From Taudactylus pleione (Eukaryota > Chordata > Amphibia > Anura > Myobatrachidae): DNA of 64,000 bases. This document shows positions 9,788 through 20,460 of the stretch, piece after piece (within the stretch, counting starts at the first letter, position 1; each line of letters starts with the position of its first letter). The position numbers and the translations under genes were made by a program. The stretch is from the NCBI GenBank assembly GCA_031769625.1, contig JAUIMM010002005.1, positions 1 to 64,000 of the forward strand. Direction: 5' to 3'. Below the pieces are notes generated by a model. It was not told where the DNA came from, searched no databases, and saw only the letters and a list, made by a program, of their open reading frames with translations.

Positions 9788-10336
9788 GGTATGAAATACC
9801 GCCGGCCGCATGGCTGGTGGTTCGATTCCCGGCAGCGCCTGGCCGACAAAGCAGAGTTCCCAGCAACGGAAGCCCGACAGCGCTGGAAATCCCGATCGTC
9901 GCTAAGGTAAGTATAAACTAACCTAACCCATTAACCCTCCTTAGGGGTGTCTAACACTAACCTCCCCCCCAAGTGCCTAAATCTAATCCCCCCTCTAAGT
10001 GCCTAACTCTAACCCCCCCTTCCCCGCTGCCTAAACCTAAGTCCCCCCCGGGGGTGCCTAACCCTAACCCTCCCTCCCCTAGCCTAACCCTAACCCTCCC
10101 GTGGGGTGCCTAACTCTAAGTCCCCCCGGGTGCCCTAAACCTAACCCTCCCCCCGCGCGGTTGTCCGCTCGCGGCGCCCGGCATCCCTACGATCGGGATG
10201 CCGGGTGCCTGTCTCCCGGCGTCGGGGAAATGACAGGCGTCTAGATATAGACGCCCGGCATTTCACCCTCACCGGGATATGACAGTCGGGAAGCCGGCTG
10301 TCAGTATTAAGGCATCCGGTTTCCCGATTGTATACC
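9788..10336 (+). mobile_element. CCCTAA-containing hairpin MITE, copy A
   Basis: Ends GGTATGAAATACC and GATTGTATACC are partly complementary. The left part has GGAAGCCCGACAGCGCTGG and CCCGATCGTCG. The centre (about 9915-10150) is degenerate CCTAACCCTAA/GGTGCCTAA repeats. The right part is a series of stems: CCCGGCATCCC/GGGATGCCGGG (about 10178-10206), GGCGTCTAGATATAGACGCC (about 10237-10256) and a GGGAAGCCGG stem near the end. Copies lie at 30861-31375 and, reversed, 38888-39198. Not a telomere: the motif is irregular and sits inside a dispersed element. Confidence 0.75.
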
Positions 10337-10502
10337 ATATTTACTAAAGTGAGAGTTTTTAGAAGTGGAGATGTTGCCCATAGCAACCAATCAGATTCTA
10401 GCTGTTGTCTTCTAGAAGGTGCTAGTTACATGTTAAGTAGAATCTGATTGGTTGCTATGGGCAACATCTCCACTTCCAAAAACTCTCACTGTAGTAAATA
10501 TT
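10337..10502. mobile_element. palindromic MITE with paired X-box/CCAAT motifs
   Basis: A foldback of about 166 bp. The left arm ATATTTACTAAAGTGAGAG...GTTGCCCATAGCAACCAATC is mirrored by GATTGGTTGCTATGGGCAAC...CTCTCACTGTAGTAAATATT, with a short central loop. Each arm contains GTTGCCCATAGCAAC (10373-10387 and, mirrored, 10451-10465), which fits the RFX X-box pattern (GTNRCC, 0-3 bases, RGYAAC), directly followed by CCAATCAGA, an NF-Y-type CCAAT box. Related copies lie near 4843, 32249 and 42806. Transcription-factor binding is inferred only. Confidence 0.85.
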
Positions 10503-11002
10503 CCCCGACGTGTACTCTCTGTGGTTTTATATATATATTTGCATCATGCCATCTCTATTTAGTTACTAACCCCAGTGTCCGTCATAGGTCGCACTGCCAA
10601 TAGGTCACATGCCCAGGAGCACTCCGCAATAGTCTGCTAATTGGAAGAGATGTGCGTAACAATTATTACTATTATTACGTTATTTACTGTATATAGTGCG
10701 CACATATTCCGCAACGCTTTACTGAATACAAAAGTTGCAGTCACTACAGGAACTGTATCCATCTCTGAATCACCCCATACATTTTAAAGTGTGCCCCAGC
10801 AAAAAGCCCATCTTTTCTCTCTGTGTATATCTACATATTAGCCCTGGGCCTTGGGAGCACCACCAGCGGTGACATATTATATATGGTATAAAAGATCTAA
10901 TAATGTTGGTTCACATCAAATGTTGAATTTTGTTAAGTGCAGAATCTTTTCTTCTTTCAATCACCCCATAAATCAGCATCTTGAGTGAACCGTGGGATTA
11001 AG
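10503..11002. other. spacer with a SINE-tail fragment
   Basis: Positions about 10655-10745 match the minus-strand 3' tail of the SINE at 19570 (TATAGTGCGCACATATTCCG then CAACGCTTTAC). The rest is unassigned. Confidence 0.5.
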
Positions 11003-11351
11003 CGGTCTATTCATTATGTTAATTATCGTGATCCGAACGGACCCCGATAATTAACAATCCATCTCGACGCAAGCGCCGGAGCAATTCATCATTGCTCCAG
11101 CACGGAGACAGCTGATTCGAAAATCATCTGTCTCCCAGAAGCGCTTCACTGCTCTTTTAGAAAGCTAGTGCGCCTGCATGACCTACAGGTCACGTATGCG
11201 CACAAGAGCCGCCAGGGCCGGCGGAAGGAGCAGGACAATGGCAGACCCTGTCTTCGCAAATCCTTCCCAAGGAAAGGAGCGGGTAGCGGGAGCACTCGCC
11301 ATCTGATGATGGCGAATGCTACCGCACTCAAGCTCCGAAAATATTATATTG

Positions 11352-14082
11352 TTACTAGTGTATGGGGACAGCGGGCCATTCCCTGAGAGGAAGGTAAGCA
11401 GGAGATATCTGTGATACTAGTGTATGGGGACAGCGGCCATTCCGCCAGAGGAAGGTAAGCAGGAGATATCTTTGATACTAGTGTATGGGGACAGCGGGTC
11501 ATTCCGCCAGAGAAAGGTAAGCAGGAGATATCTGTGATACAAGTGTATGGGGACAGCGGGCCATTCCGCCAGAGGAAGGTAAGTAGGAGATATCTGTGAT
11601 ACTAGTGTATGGGGACAGCGGGCCATTCCACCAGAGGAAGGTAAGCAGGAGATATCTGTGATACTAGTGTATGGGGACAGCGGGCCATTCCGCCAGAGGA
11701 AGGTAAGCAGGAGATATCTGTGATACTAGTGTATGGGGACAGCGGGCCATTCCGCCAGAGAAAGGTAAGCAGGAGATATCTGTGATACTAGTGTATGGGG
11801 ACAGCGGGCCATTCCGCCAGAGGAAGGTAAGCAGGAGATATCTGTGATACTAGTGTATGGGGACAGCGGGCCATTCCGCCAGAGAAAGGTAAGCAGGAGA
11901 TATCTGTGATACAAGTGTATGGGGACAGCGGGCCATTCCGCCAGAGGAAGGTAAGCAGGAGATATCTGTGATACTAGTGTATGGGGACAGCGGCCATTCC
12001 GCCAGAGGAAGGTAAGCAGGAGATATCTGTGATACTAGTGTATGGGGACAGCGGGCCATTCCGCCAGAGAAAGGTAAGCAGGAGATATCTGTGATGCAAG
12101 TGTATGGGGACAGCGGGCCATTCCGCCAGAGGAAGGTAAGTAGGAGATATCTGTGATACTAGTGTATGGGGACAGCGGGCCATTCCGCCAGAGGAAGGTA
12201 AGCAGGAGATATCTGTGATACTAGTGTATGGGGACAGCGGGCCATTCCGCCAGAGGAAGGTAAGCAGGAGATATCTGTGATACTAGTGTATGGGGACAGC
12301 GGGCCATTCCGCCAGAGAAAGGTAAGCAGGAGATATCTGTGATACAAGTGTATGGGGACAGCGGGCCATTCCGCCAGAGGAAGGTAAGCAGGAGATATCT
12401 GTGATACTAGTGTATGGGGACACCGGCCATTCCGCCAGAGGAAGGTAAGCAGGAGATATCTGTGATACTAGTGTATGGGGACAGCGGGCCATTCCGCCAG
12501 AGAAAGGTAAGCAGGAGATATCTGTGATACAAGTGTATGGGGACAGCGGGCCATTCTGCCAGAGGAAGGTAAGTAGGAGATATCTGTGATACTAGTTTAT
12601 GGGGACAGCGGGCCATTCCGCCAGAGGAAGGTAAGCAGGAGATATCTGTGATACTAGTGTATGGGGACAGCGGGCTATTCCGCCAGAAGAAGGTAAGCAG
12701 GAGATATCTGTGATACTAGGGTATGGGGACAGCGGGCCATTCCACCAGAGGAAGGTAAGCAGGAGATATCTGTGATACTAGTGTATGGGGACAGCAGGCC
12801 ATTCCGCCAGAGGAAGGTAAGTAGGAGATATCTGTGATACTAGTGTATGGGGACAGCAGGCCATTCCGGGAGAGGAAGGTAAGTAGGAGATATCTGTGAT
12901 ACTAGTGTATGAGGACAGCGGGCCATTCCGGGAGAGGAAGGTAAGCAGGAGATATCTGTGATACTAGTGTATGGGGACAGCGGGCTATTCCGGGAGAGAA
13001 AGGTAAGTAGGAGATATCTGTGATACTAGTGTATGGCATACTTGCCTACCCTCTCGATTTGGTGGGGAGCCTCCCAAAAATCGCCGCTCCCGACCTCCCG
13101 GGAAGGAAGGCAATCCATCCTCCCGGCCCCGGCGATGTGTCCGCACCCCCCCGCGCCTTTAAGTACAAACCCCGGCAGCAGGGGAGCCGGTGACGCGATT
13201 CGCGATGAATCGCGTCATCGTTGCTCCACCCCCGGCTGCACAATGCCATTAATCACGGCATTGTGAAGAGGGGGCGGAGCCACGATGACGCGATCGCCCT
13301 GTCACGCTCCCATGCTCCGCCCCCAACGCTGTGTCATGTGCCGGGCCCCGCCCCCTTTGGCCGCGTCATGCCCCCAGCCCTGTAAGCCCCACAGCTCCCT
13401 CCCGGAAGGAGGGAGCCAAATGTCGGCAAGCATGGTGTATGGGGACAGCGGACCATTCCGCCAGAGGAAGGTAAGCAGGAGATATCTGTGATACTAGTGT
13501 ATGGGGACAGCGGGCCATTCCGGGAGAGGAAGGTAAGTAGGAGATATCTGTGATACTAGTGTATGGGGACAGCGGGCCATTCCGGGAGATAAAGGTAAGT
13601 AGGAGATATCTGTGATACTAGTGTATGGGGACAGCGGACCATTCCGGGAGAGGAAGGTAAGCAGGAGATATCTGTGATACTAGTGTATGGGGACAGCGGC
13701 CATTCCGGGAGAGGAAGGTAAGCAGGAGATATCTGTGATACTAGTGTATGGGGACAGCAGAACATTCCGGGAGAGGAAGGTAAGTAGGAGATATCTGTGA
13801 TACTAGTGTATGGGGACAGCAGGCTATTCCGGGAGAGGAAGGTAAGTAGGAGATATCTGTGATACTAGTGTATAGGGACAGCGGGCCATTCCGGGAGAGG
13901 AAGGTAAGCAGGAGATATCTGTGATACTAGTGTATGGGGACAGTGGGCCATTCCGGGAGAGGAAGGTAAGCAGGAGATATCTGTGATACTAGTGTATGGG
14001 GACAGCGGGCCATTCCGCCAGAGGAAGGTAAGCAGGAGATATCTGTATTTTCCCCATACACTAGTATCACAGATATCTCCTG
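11352..14082 (+). repeat. 62-bp minisatellite, array 1 (about 37 units)
   Basis: The unit reads GATATCTGTGATACTAGTGT, ATGGGGACAGCGGGCCATTC, then CGCCAGAGGAAGGTAAGCAG and GA. Units ending CCGCCAGAG dominate the first part and CCGGGAGAG the later part. The array is broken by a hAT insertion at 13037-13434. It ends in an inverted partial unit (about 14052-14082, CCCCATACACTAGTATCACA), forming a hairpin with the last direct units. Each unit contains AAGGTAAGC, a good match to a 5' splice-donor consensus. Minus-strand frames of 60-70 residues here are repeat artefacts. Confidence 0.95.
13037..13434. mobile_element. hAT MITE inside the 62-bp array
   Basis: A 398-bp insert with TIRs CATACTTGCCTAC and (reversed) CATGCTTGCCGAC is flanked by a perfect 8-bp duplication GTGTATGG at 13029-13036 and 13435-13442, which is array sequence. 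It contains a stem around GACGCGATTCGCG/CGCGTC and GC-rich DNA. Same family as 32424-32808, with fragments at 28507 and 42502. The 8-bp duplication and end sequence indicate hAT. No coding capacity. Confidence 0.9.
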
Positions 14083-14130
14083 TTCATTTTCACCTGCTTT
14101 TGTAAAATTGAAGTGATGATGAATAGGCCC

Positions 14131-14432
14131 TTGTATCTTTTTCTCTGTATCTGTGCCACAACAAAGAGAAGCCAATAATAATACTTTAACTGTAGGTTTT
14201 TCAAATGATACATAACATTTTGTAAACAAAATGAAAATAATAGGTTTATATGTAAGAATAGACAAATTAATGGATAATGAAATAAAGTTATAATTCTATG
14301 GAATAACGGTACATGATGGTTTATTTTTTTGTATTTTTACTGAAATCAGCACCCTAAAATCTATGGCAAAGTGTGAAAATTTTCCAAGTTTTCCATCCCA
14401 GACCTGAGTATTAAATCATATTACAGCACTGT
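14131..14432. other. unassigned AT-rich spacer
   Basis: AT-rich DNA with no recognised element. Confidence 0.5.
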
Positions 14433-14969
14433 GGGCCTGATTCTGCAAGGAACGCACGGATGCAGACGCACGCACCCGGCCGCTGCGAGAATTTGCTAAT
14501 GAATGCATACGCACGGCAATCGCAGCAGAATAAGCAGACGCCCAGCACTACATAACACCACACACTTCCCTTTACTTGCATTCTCTATACCTGACAAGAC
14601 AACGGAAACATCGGTAACATCGAGAACCATCGGACCCATACGCAGTTACGCACAATAGTGGTTGACCTGACCCTCCCGCAGACATAGCGAGACTTTCTGT
14701 GAACAACTAGACCTCGGCTGCGTCCGCCGCTGCAAGGGCTTAATTATGCACGCCCCTGAAACGCCATCCAAATACACAGACACGCCCACGTTTGCCCGAC
14801 CACTCCCCTGTCACTGCCCACAAACAGCACTTCCTGTCACTCACTTGTCCCTGGGGCTGCGGACTCCCTGCCTGCGCAAACTCCATCGCACTGGCCGATG
14901 CATGCGCAGAGAAAAACCATCGACCAATTGCAAGCGTCTGGATCCGTGTGTTCCCTACTGAATCGGCCC
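14433..14969. mobile_element. GGGCCTGATTC-ended MITE with TGT duplication
   Basis: Left end GGGCCTGATTCTGC, right end (reversed) GGGCCGATTCAGTAGGG, flanked by TGT at 14430-14432 and 14970-14972. The interior is CpG-containing, with GACGCACGCACC, GCCCACGTTTGCCCGACC and similar motifs, and no long frame that looks coding. Member of a superfamily sharing ends but not interiors. Confidence 0.75.
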
Positions 14970-15081
14970 TGTGATCCTAATCTATCTAAATTTAAGTATT
15001 AGTCATAATTAAAGTACAAGTAAAGCCATATTGATTACTTGGCCGATGTAAAATTAAATATATTATAGACTTTAACAGATG

Positions 15082-15524
15082 GCCTGATCCATAGGTGGAT
15101 GCTAATCCCGTCGCGGCTGCGTCTCTGTACGCAGCAGTAATGGGGATATGGTAATGCAGCAGCCATTGTAATATGTACAGAGACGCTCACTGGCTGCGTC
15201 TCGAATCCGCCGCTTGTGTATAAAGTCCCACCATCGGTCGCACCATCAAATTTCTAAGCAACCCCATGGCTGCTCAGAATGTCCCTCGTAACTGAGCCTC
15301 CGGGCAAATGAAACTGCGTACAAAGACACCATCGCTGGCTGCGACACAAAAACGCTTGCGTTTGACTAGACGCCCCCCCAAATAAACGCACTGACTGTCA
15401 ATCACTCTGCATCCAAATACTCACTAGGGCCGTCGTCTGTAAACCACCACGACGCATGTGCAGTACAAAAAACATTGCCGAACTGAGCAAACATCGGGCG
15501 AGAGTCCACCACTGAATCAGGCCC
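15082..15524. mobile_element. GGCCTGAT-ended MITE
   Basis: Left GGCCTGATCCATAGGTGG and reversed right GGGCCTGATTCAGTGGTGG are inverted repeats. No matching target duplication is seen. The interior has scattered GCGTCTC and GACGC motifs. Confidence 0.65.
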
Positions 15525-16118
15525 GGCGCCCCTAGTGGACATAATTTAGAATGGAAAATAGTGGAAAATGTGTTTGGCTTTTGAACCTCGCAGACCAGGA
15601 AGCAGTTTTGCTTTATTAAATAAAAAGACGTTATTTTAAAACCAAATGTTTTACTACAATGTCCGTTTAATGCTATTTTACCTGCAGTACTGTCTGACAT
15701 TACCAGTAATGTTTATTTAATGACTGCCACCGGCAGATGATCACAGTATAAATCACTAGTGTCTGAATGAATGGACTGTAACAGCAGGCCAGCATGTGAA
15801 GTTATAGGTTGCTGCTAGTGCCATATTGTATGACACCGCGGTGCACCCTTTGTACAAGGCAACCGCTACTTACTGGACAATGAGATGAATGAGCAGCTTT
15901 TCAATTGCCACTAAGTCAAAATGTGACATTGTGCAGACACCGAGTCTGAGCTCAGCCAAGACAAAAGAAGGTATAAGTCTGCTGCCCCTTCTGCGTAACA
16001 GAATCCACTTGAACATCGCCCGCACTATAGACTAAACTTATGCTTATGCAACTTGCAGCGTGGAAAGACACTTTTCAGCTCTCCAACTGTCAGCCTATTA
16101 TTCTATAGGGTTCATAAA
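15525..16118. other. unassigned spacer
   Basis: No element or gene recognised. Confidence 0.5.
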
Positions 16119-16635
16119 TACCCCTTTTACACCAAAGTCCCGAGTCTGACCTGGATTTGGAAAACATCTCCAACCCGGGACAGACCCTCTTTTACACCGC
16201 TCCATTCACACCGGAGCAGGGTCTGCACTGACCTGTCTCTCTGGCGCAGGTGAGCAGTGCTTCTTACCCTCCCTTCCCCTCCGCGACCCCCTTACCTTAC
16301 TCCGCAGTGGCCCGGAGGCAGGGAGGGCGGGTGGAGAGCGCTGCACCATTCTGGTTGGCCCGGCAGTGGACTCTTGGAGATGATGTCATCTACAAGCTCC
16401 ACTGAAGCTGGTCAATCAGGCGACATGCGGCGCGACCTGGGGCACGATGACCCAGGTCACGCCATTTACACTGCAGGGTGATACGGGAACGACTCGTGCT
16501 CAACACTGCAAGCCAGCCTGGTCGGCTCCCCGGGTCACTGGACCCGGGTTGATCCGTTTACACCAACAAAAATCCCGGGTTGATACGCGTTCAAATGCAT
16601 CAACCTTGGATTTTTAAGTCGGTGTAAAAGGGGTA
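16119..16635. mobile_element. MITE with TACCCCTTTTACACC TIRs
   Basis: Perfect 15-bp TIRs: TACCCCTTTTACACC at 16119-16133 and its complement at 16621-16635. The interior carries CCCGGGTTGAT and GACCTGGG/CCCAGGTC stems, and repeats of the motif TTTTACACC. No target duplication is evident. A reversed, diverged copy interrupts a SINE at about 43107-43496. Confidence 0.85.
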
Positions 16636-16646
16636 CTACTAACACT

Positions 16647-18038
16647 GGGCCTGATTCATCACTGATCGCAACTGCAAGAGCGTACGTAGATCGGTCAATG
16701 GTGCGTACTCGCGTGCGTGAGTTAGCATTGCGATCGCTCTGCGATCACTCATGCAGAAAGAAAGCCATCGCAGAGTGAGTGGCGGGAGGTCAGCATTTAG
16801 GAGTGGCGACGGGGGAGTGGTGGAGAAACGCAGGCGTGTCTGTCTGCTTGAACGCCGTTGCATGGGCGTACATATATGAGCCACTGCGACGACATACGCA
16901 GCCTGAGTGCTCACTGCGTACAACGAGGTTAGAAATTTCTGAGTAAGATAAGACCTACCTAAATTCTGTGTGAGGGACCGATGTGACGCAATGTTACCGA
17001 TGTATACGCAGGACTTAAGTTTTTTCTGTTGACTTTGCTGCGGTGAGCTGGAGGGCAAATCCCTTATTTTCTGTGTTCAGATTAAACCTCACCCTTTACA
17101 AGCACCTGTGCTGTCATTAAGCTGATATGAGCGACCACCATACTTTTTGTTTGCAGTCTTGAGAGGCATGAAGGGACCCAGCATTGGGAGGAGGTGCTGA
17201 TCCTTATAGTGCCATTTGGAGGTTTTTGGGGTACCTCCAAGGTGAGTCAGCTCTCGGCTTATACATGTGCTGTTATCATGCAGTACATTCATTTGTAATT
17301 ATATGACCCAGAGTGGGTGCTACTATTATGTAGCAGTAATTATTTTGGGGTGAGCGTTTGGGAGTGGGGTCCCCGGAGTTGTTCTGGCTGGACCTTTTTC
17401 AGGGCATCACCACTTAATTGACATAGAATATTTTTTATCACTTTTCTAATTGTTTGTTTATTATTTATGTCATTTTCATTCTTTCACATTTCATTAACAC
17501 TTATTGATTTATCTTTACACATCTATCCTTTACACTTCACTATCACCTTTTTTCCCCTTTTCGTGTGATGCCCTGGGGATGGTCCTTGGCTGGATTTTTT
17601 TGGGGTACCTTGCTTCTCGGATGTGAACCCCTTAATGTTAGTGACGCCAGTATAGAGGAGCCTTGACGATAGCCTGACACTTATTCATATATTTGCAATG
17701 TATGTAACTAACACCTCTGAATCTCTATTATCATGTAGGATTTAAGTATTTTTTGTTGATTTTGCTGCAGTGTGCTGGAGGGCAAATCCCTTATTTTCTG
17801 TGTTCAGTGTAAACCCCGCCCTTTACAAGCACCTGTGCTATGTCATTAAGCTGATATGAGCGACCACCATACTTTTTGTATACGCAGGACTGCAAGGTAT
17901 TTCGGATGTGAGTATTGGGCGTCTCAATGCTGGCTGTGCGATAGCTTTGTGATTGCATTCATTAGGATATTTTCGCAGCAGACCTCCATGCGTAATTGCA
18001 GCTGCGATAGCAATAGCGATCCGTAGTGAATCAGGCCT
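16647..18038. mobile_element. GGGCCTGATTC-ended MITE (ACT duplication), itself interrupted
   Basis: Ends GGGCCTGATTCATCACTG and reversed AGGCCTGATTCACTACGG, flanked by ACT at 16644-16646 and 18039-18041. Subtracting the 861-bp insertion at 17016 and its 15-bp duplication leaves about 516 bp, in line with other members (513-553 bp). Interior motifs GCGATCGC and TGCGATAGC form short stems. Confidence 0.82.
17016..17876. mobile_element. 861-bp insertion with 134-bp terminal direct repeats and 15-bp target duplication
   Basis: The host sequence TGTATACGCAGGACT is duplicated exactly at 17001-17015 and 17877-17891. The insert starts and ends with a direct repeat of about 134 bp (17016-17149 and 17743-17876) sharing GGAGGGCAAATCCCTTATTT and GATATGAGCGACCACCATAC. 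There are no TG...CA ends and no coding region. The long duplication suggests target-primed insertion; the terminal repeats are unusual for a LINE or SINE and recall the pseudo-LTRs of Penelope-like elements. Class unresolved. Confidence 0.8.
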
Positions 18039-18239
18039 ACTGCTCTGATGTGTAAAACACGCACTGACCCACAGAAACTAATCAGCAATAATCTATCTAG
18101 TGCAAGTTAGACAATGAAAGCGTTTATCTGATTGGTTGACATGGTTCAGGGCAAATTTTGCAACTTTCTGCAATGTTAGTGTACTGTAGTTCTACTTTAC
18201 TATACCTCCTCTTCATCCACCAACCGCTGTTACTCATCA

Positions 18240-18556
18240 CTCCACTGGATTGCCTACCCCCACCCGTTATTCATCATACCCCTACCTATTATTCATCAAC
18301 CATTCACCTGTTATTCTTCATACCCCACCTCTCTTATACATCATACCCCCACCTGTGTTATACATCGTACCTGCACTTGTGTTATTCATCATACCCCCAC
18401 CTGTGTTATACATCATACCCCCACCTGTGTTATACATCATACCCCACCTCTCTTATACATCGTACCTGCACTTGTGTTATTCATCATACCCCCACCTGTT
18501 ATACATCATACCCCCACCTGTGTTATTCATCATACCCCCACCTGTGTTATTTATCA
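18240..18556. repeat. 24-bp minisatellite
   Basis: About a dozen imperfect copies of a 24-bp unit containing CATCATACCCCCACCTGTGT, with some shortened units. Pyrimidine-rich on the plus strand. The two overlapping frames of 104 and 133 residues are repeat artefacts. Confidence 0.88.
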
Positions 18557-18810
18557 TAAGATGATGAAAGATAATGAAGTGGGATGAGGAAAACAAGGGA
18601 GAAAAAGATGGGTCTGATGAATAACATTGGGTGATGCTGAAGGGGGTGATGAGAAACTGGAGGGCGGTGATGAAGAGACACAATGAAGGGATGATGAATA
18701 ACTAGGGAGGGGGTGATAAAGGGAGATAATGAAGGGGATTGATGAATACCAGTTGAGGGTTTGATAAAACAGAAAGAAGGTGAAGGTGGGGGACTGGATT
18801 TACGTGGCAC
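18557..18810. repeat. degenerate GATGA-rich tract
   Basis: Purine-rich imperfect repeats of GGTGATGA, GATGAAGG and AATGAAGG, too irregular for a fixed period. Confidence 0.6.
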
Positions 18811-19555
18811 AGTGATAAGGCTACGAGGAGAAGGAATTACAGTTTTATATAAAAAAATAATAATTTGGCATATCCAAAAATTCATATATTGATGTTATAA
18901 ATTTGATTTATCTATCACATCCTGAAATAAATGTCTTTTTTTATTTTAAGTGCTTAGCAATGATAGTTTGGTACATATCACTGTAAGTAAACTCTCCCCA
19001 TCTGTTTTATACACTGTGAGGTGGTTGAAGGTGGTATAGGAGCCTTTACGCTCCTATACCTCTAGACACGCCCCTTCCACACTGGCCATGCAATCGTTGC
19101 TGTACTGCCACTTGCCTCGCCATGCCAACGTTTATACCATGGGTGGGTGTCAGGGGCAATTGGTCAGTAGCTACAGATGTGTACTCCTGCGCTATTGCTG
19201 CACACTCAGACGCATACAAATATACAAATGTCACATATCAAATGACAAGGTGCAATCTCATGAAGTAGTCTACTGCGTCCAATTGTGACTAAAACACATT
19301 TTCGGGCAAAGATAACACTCAGCACAAGCGGAATCTCACGGGACCTAGCGGCTCACTTGCGCCAGGCATCTCGCACTGCATGGCGTATTGAGGCTAGGTG
19401 ATTGGGGACACATCTGTATCTGTATCTCCAAAAGTCATGGTCATGGCTTCTTGCCACTGTGTGTGACACTGAAGCCACTATGGTTACTATGTGCCAATTC
19501 CATTCAATCTGAGAGCAGCGAATATTAATGATATAGATAGTAAGCCTGTCGAGAT
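18811..19555. other. unassigned spacer
   Basis: No gene seen. A short hairpin AGGAGC...GCTCCT with flanking GGTATAG/CTATACC occurs at about 19034-19060. No transposon ends recognised. Confidence 0.5.
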
Positions 19556-19569
19556 GTAAGTTTATATGC

Positions 19570-19927
19570 ACAACACATTTTATTTATTTATTTATTTATT
19601 TATTACCAGTTATTTATATAGCGCACACATATTCCGCAGCGCTTTACAGAGAATATTTGTCCATTCACATCAGTCCCTGCCCCAGTGGAGCTTACAATCT
19701 ATATTCCCTATCACAAGCGCACACACATACACACTAGGGCTAATTTGTGTTTGGAGCCAATTAACCTACCAGTATATTTTTGGAGTGTGGGAGGAAACCG
19801 GAGCACCCGGAGGAAACCCACGCAAGCACAGGGAGAATATACAAACTCCACACAGGTAGGGCCGTGGTGGGAATTGAACCCATTACCTCAGTGCTGTGAG
19901 GCAGTAACGCTAACCATTACACCTCGT
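19570..19927 (-). mobile_element. tRNA-derived SINE, minus strand
   Basis: Read on the minus strand: a tRNA-like head with A box TGGTTAGCGTTA (19905-19916) and B box GGGTTCAATTCCC (19869-19881), then a core containing TGGGTTTCCTCCGGGTGCTC and GGTTTCCTCCCACACTCC, and a tail AAAGCGCTGCGGAATATGTG then a (TAAA)n tract at about 19573-19601. The core resembles vertebrate V-SINE-type cores; that family match is from memory of motifs. Not a functional tRNA, as the cloverleaf is not maintained. Other copies: 31673 (+), 42950 (+), tail at 10655 (-). Confidence 0.85.
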
Positions 19928-20460
19928 CCGAGCAGAGGGTGACAAATAATCGATTTAATACAGAACGTTGATTTTAGAGGACATGTCTAGTGATATAAAT
20001 AGGGATCCTTGTAATGCGTTCTTTTGTGGAGACTCTTTTGCTGTATTTCAAATGTTGCAGTTAGGAGGTGCGAGTCCTGATTGCCTAATATCCGCATACA
20101 GCCATGCAAACACGGCCTTTCTGCCCAGCTCCACTCCATGTTCTCTGTTTTCTACAGTATAAATGGCCGAGAGACAGATACTTGCAAAAAGAAAATTGAT
20201 CTCTATGGAGCAACAGACAGACTGTGCACATGGCAAAGAACATAACAGAGGACAGCCAGGAACAAAAGCAACTGCTTGTACAAAGCCAAAGACTGATGAT
20301 AGAGTGGGGACACTAATGCGTTTTAAATTGTTCCCGTTGCCTCCAGCGTGTAGTCTAAATTAAGGATAGGCCAGAATTTCTTACGAATAAATGAAGGCAT
20401 ATTCTATGTAATGTCCATTTCAAAACAATCCCAACACTGTGTAACGTCTGCTTTCAAAAT
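19928..20460. other. unassigned spacer
   Basis: Nothing recognised; frames are short and overlapping. Confidence 0.5.

Larger units (their letters stand above)
11003..14130 (+). mobile_element. TIR element expanded by an internal 62-bp minisatellite
   Basis: The left end CGGTCTATTCATTATG and the reversed right end GGGCCTATTCATCATC form TIRs around a 3.1-kb interior. The first 340 bp are hairpin-rich: TTAATTATCG stem, GGAGCAAT/ATTGCTCC, GAGACAG/CTGTCTC, CATGACCTACAGGTCA and CGCCATC/GATGGCG. The 62-bp array follows, then a short right part. A second copy of the 5' portion leads into the array at 39370. No target duplication was identified and there is no coding capacity. The right-end sequence recurs near 27910. 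Confidence 0.75.

Noticed and set aside
9915..10150. Interstitial telomere
   Set aside because: CCCTAA-like motifs are irregular and lie inside a dispersed element with other copies at 30861, 38888 and 4940.
11352..14082. CRISPR-like array (62-bp units)
   Set aside because: No unique spacers; variation is scattered through the unit, as in a minisatellite.
19862..19927. A functional tRNA gene
   Set aside because: A and B boxes are present but the arms of a cloverleaf are not, and the sequence is joined to a SINE core and tail repeated elsewhere in the window.
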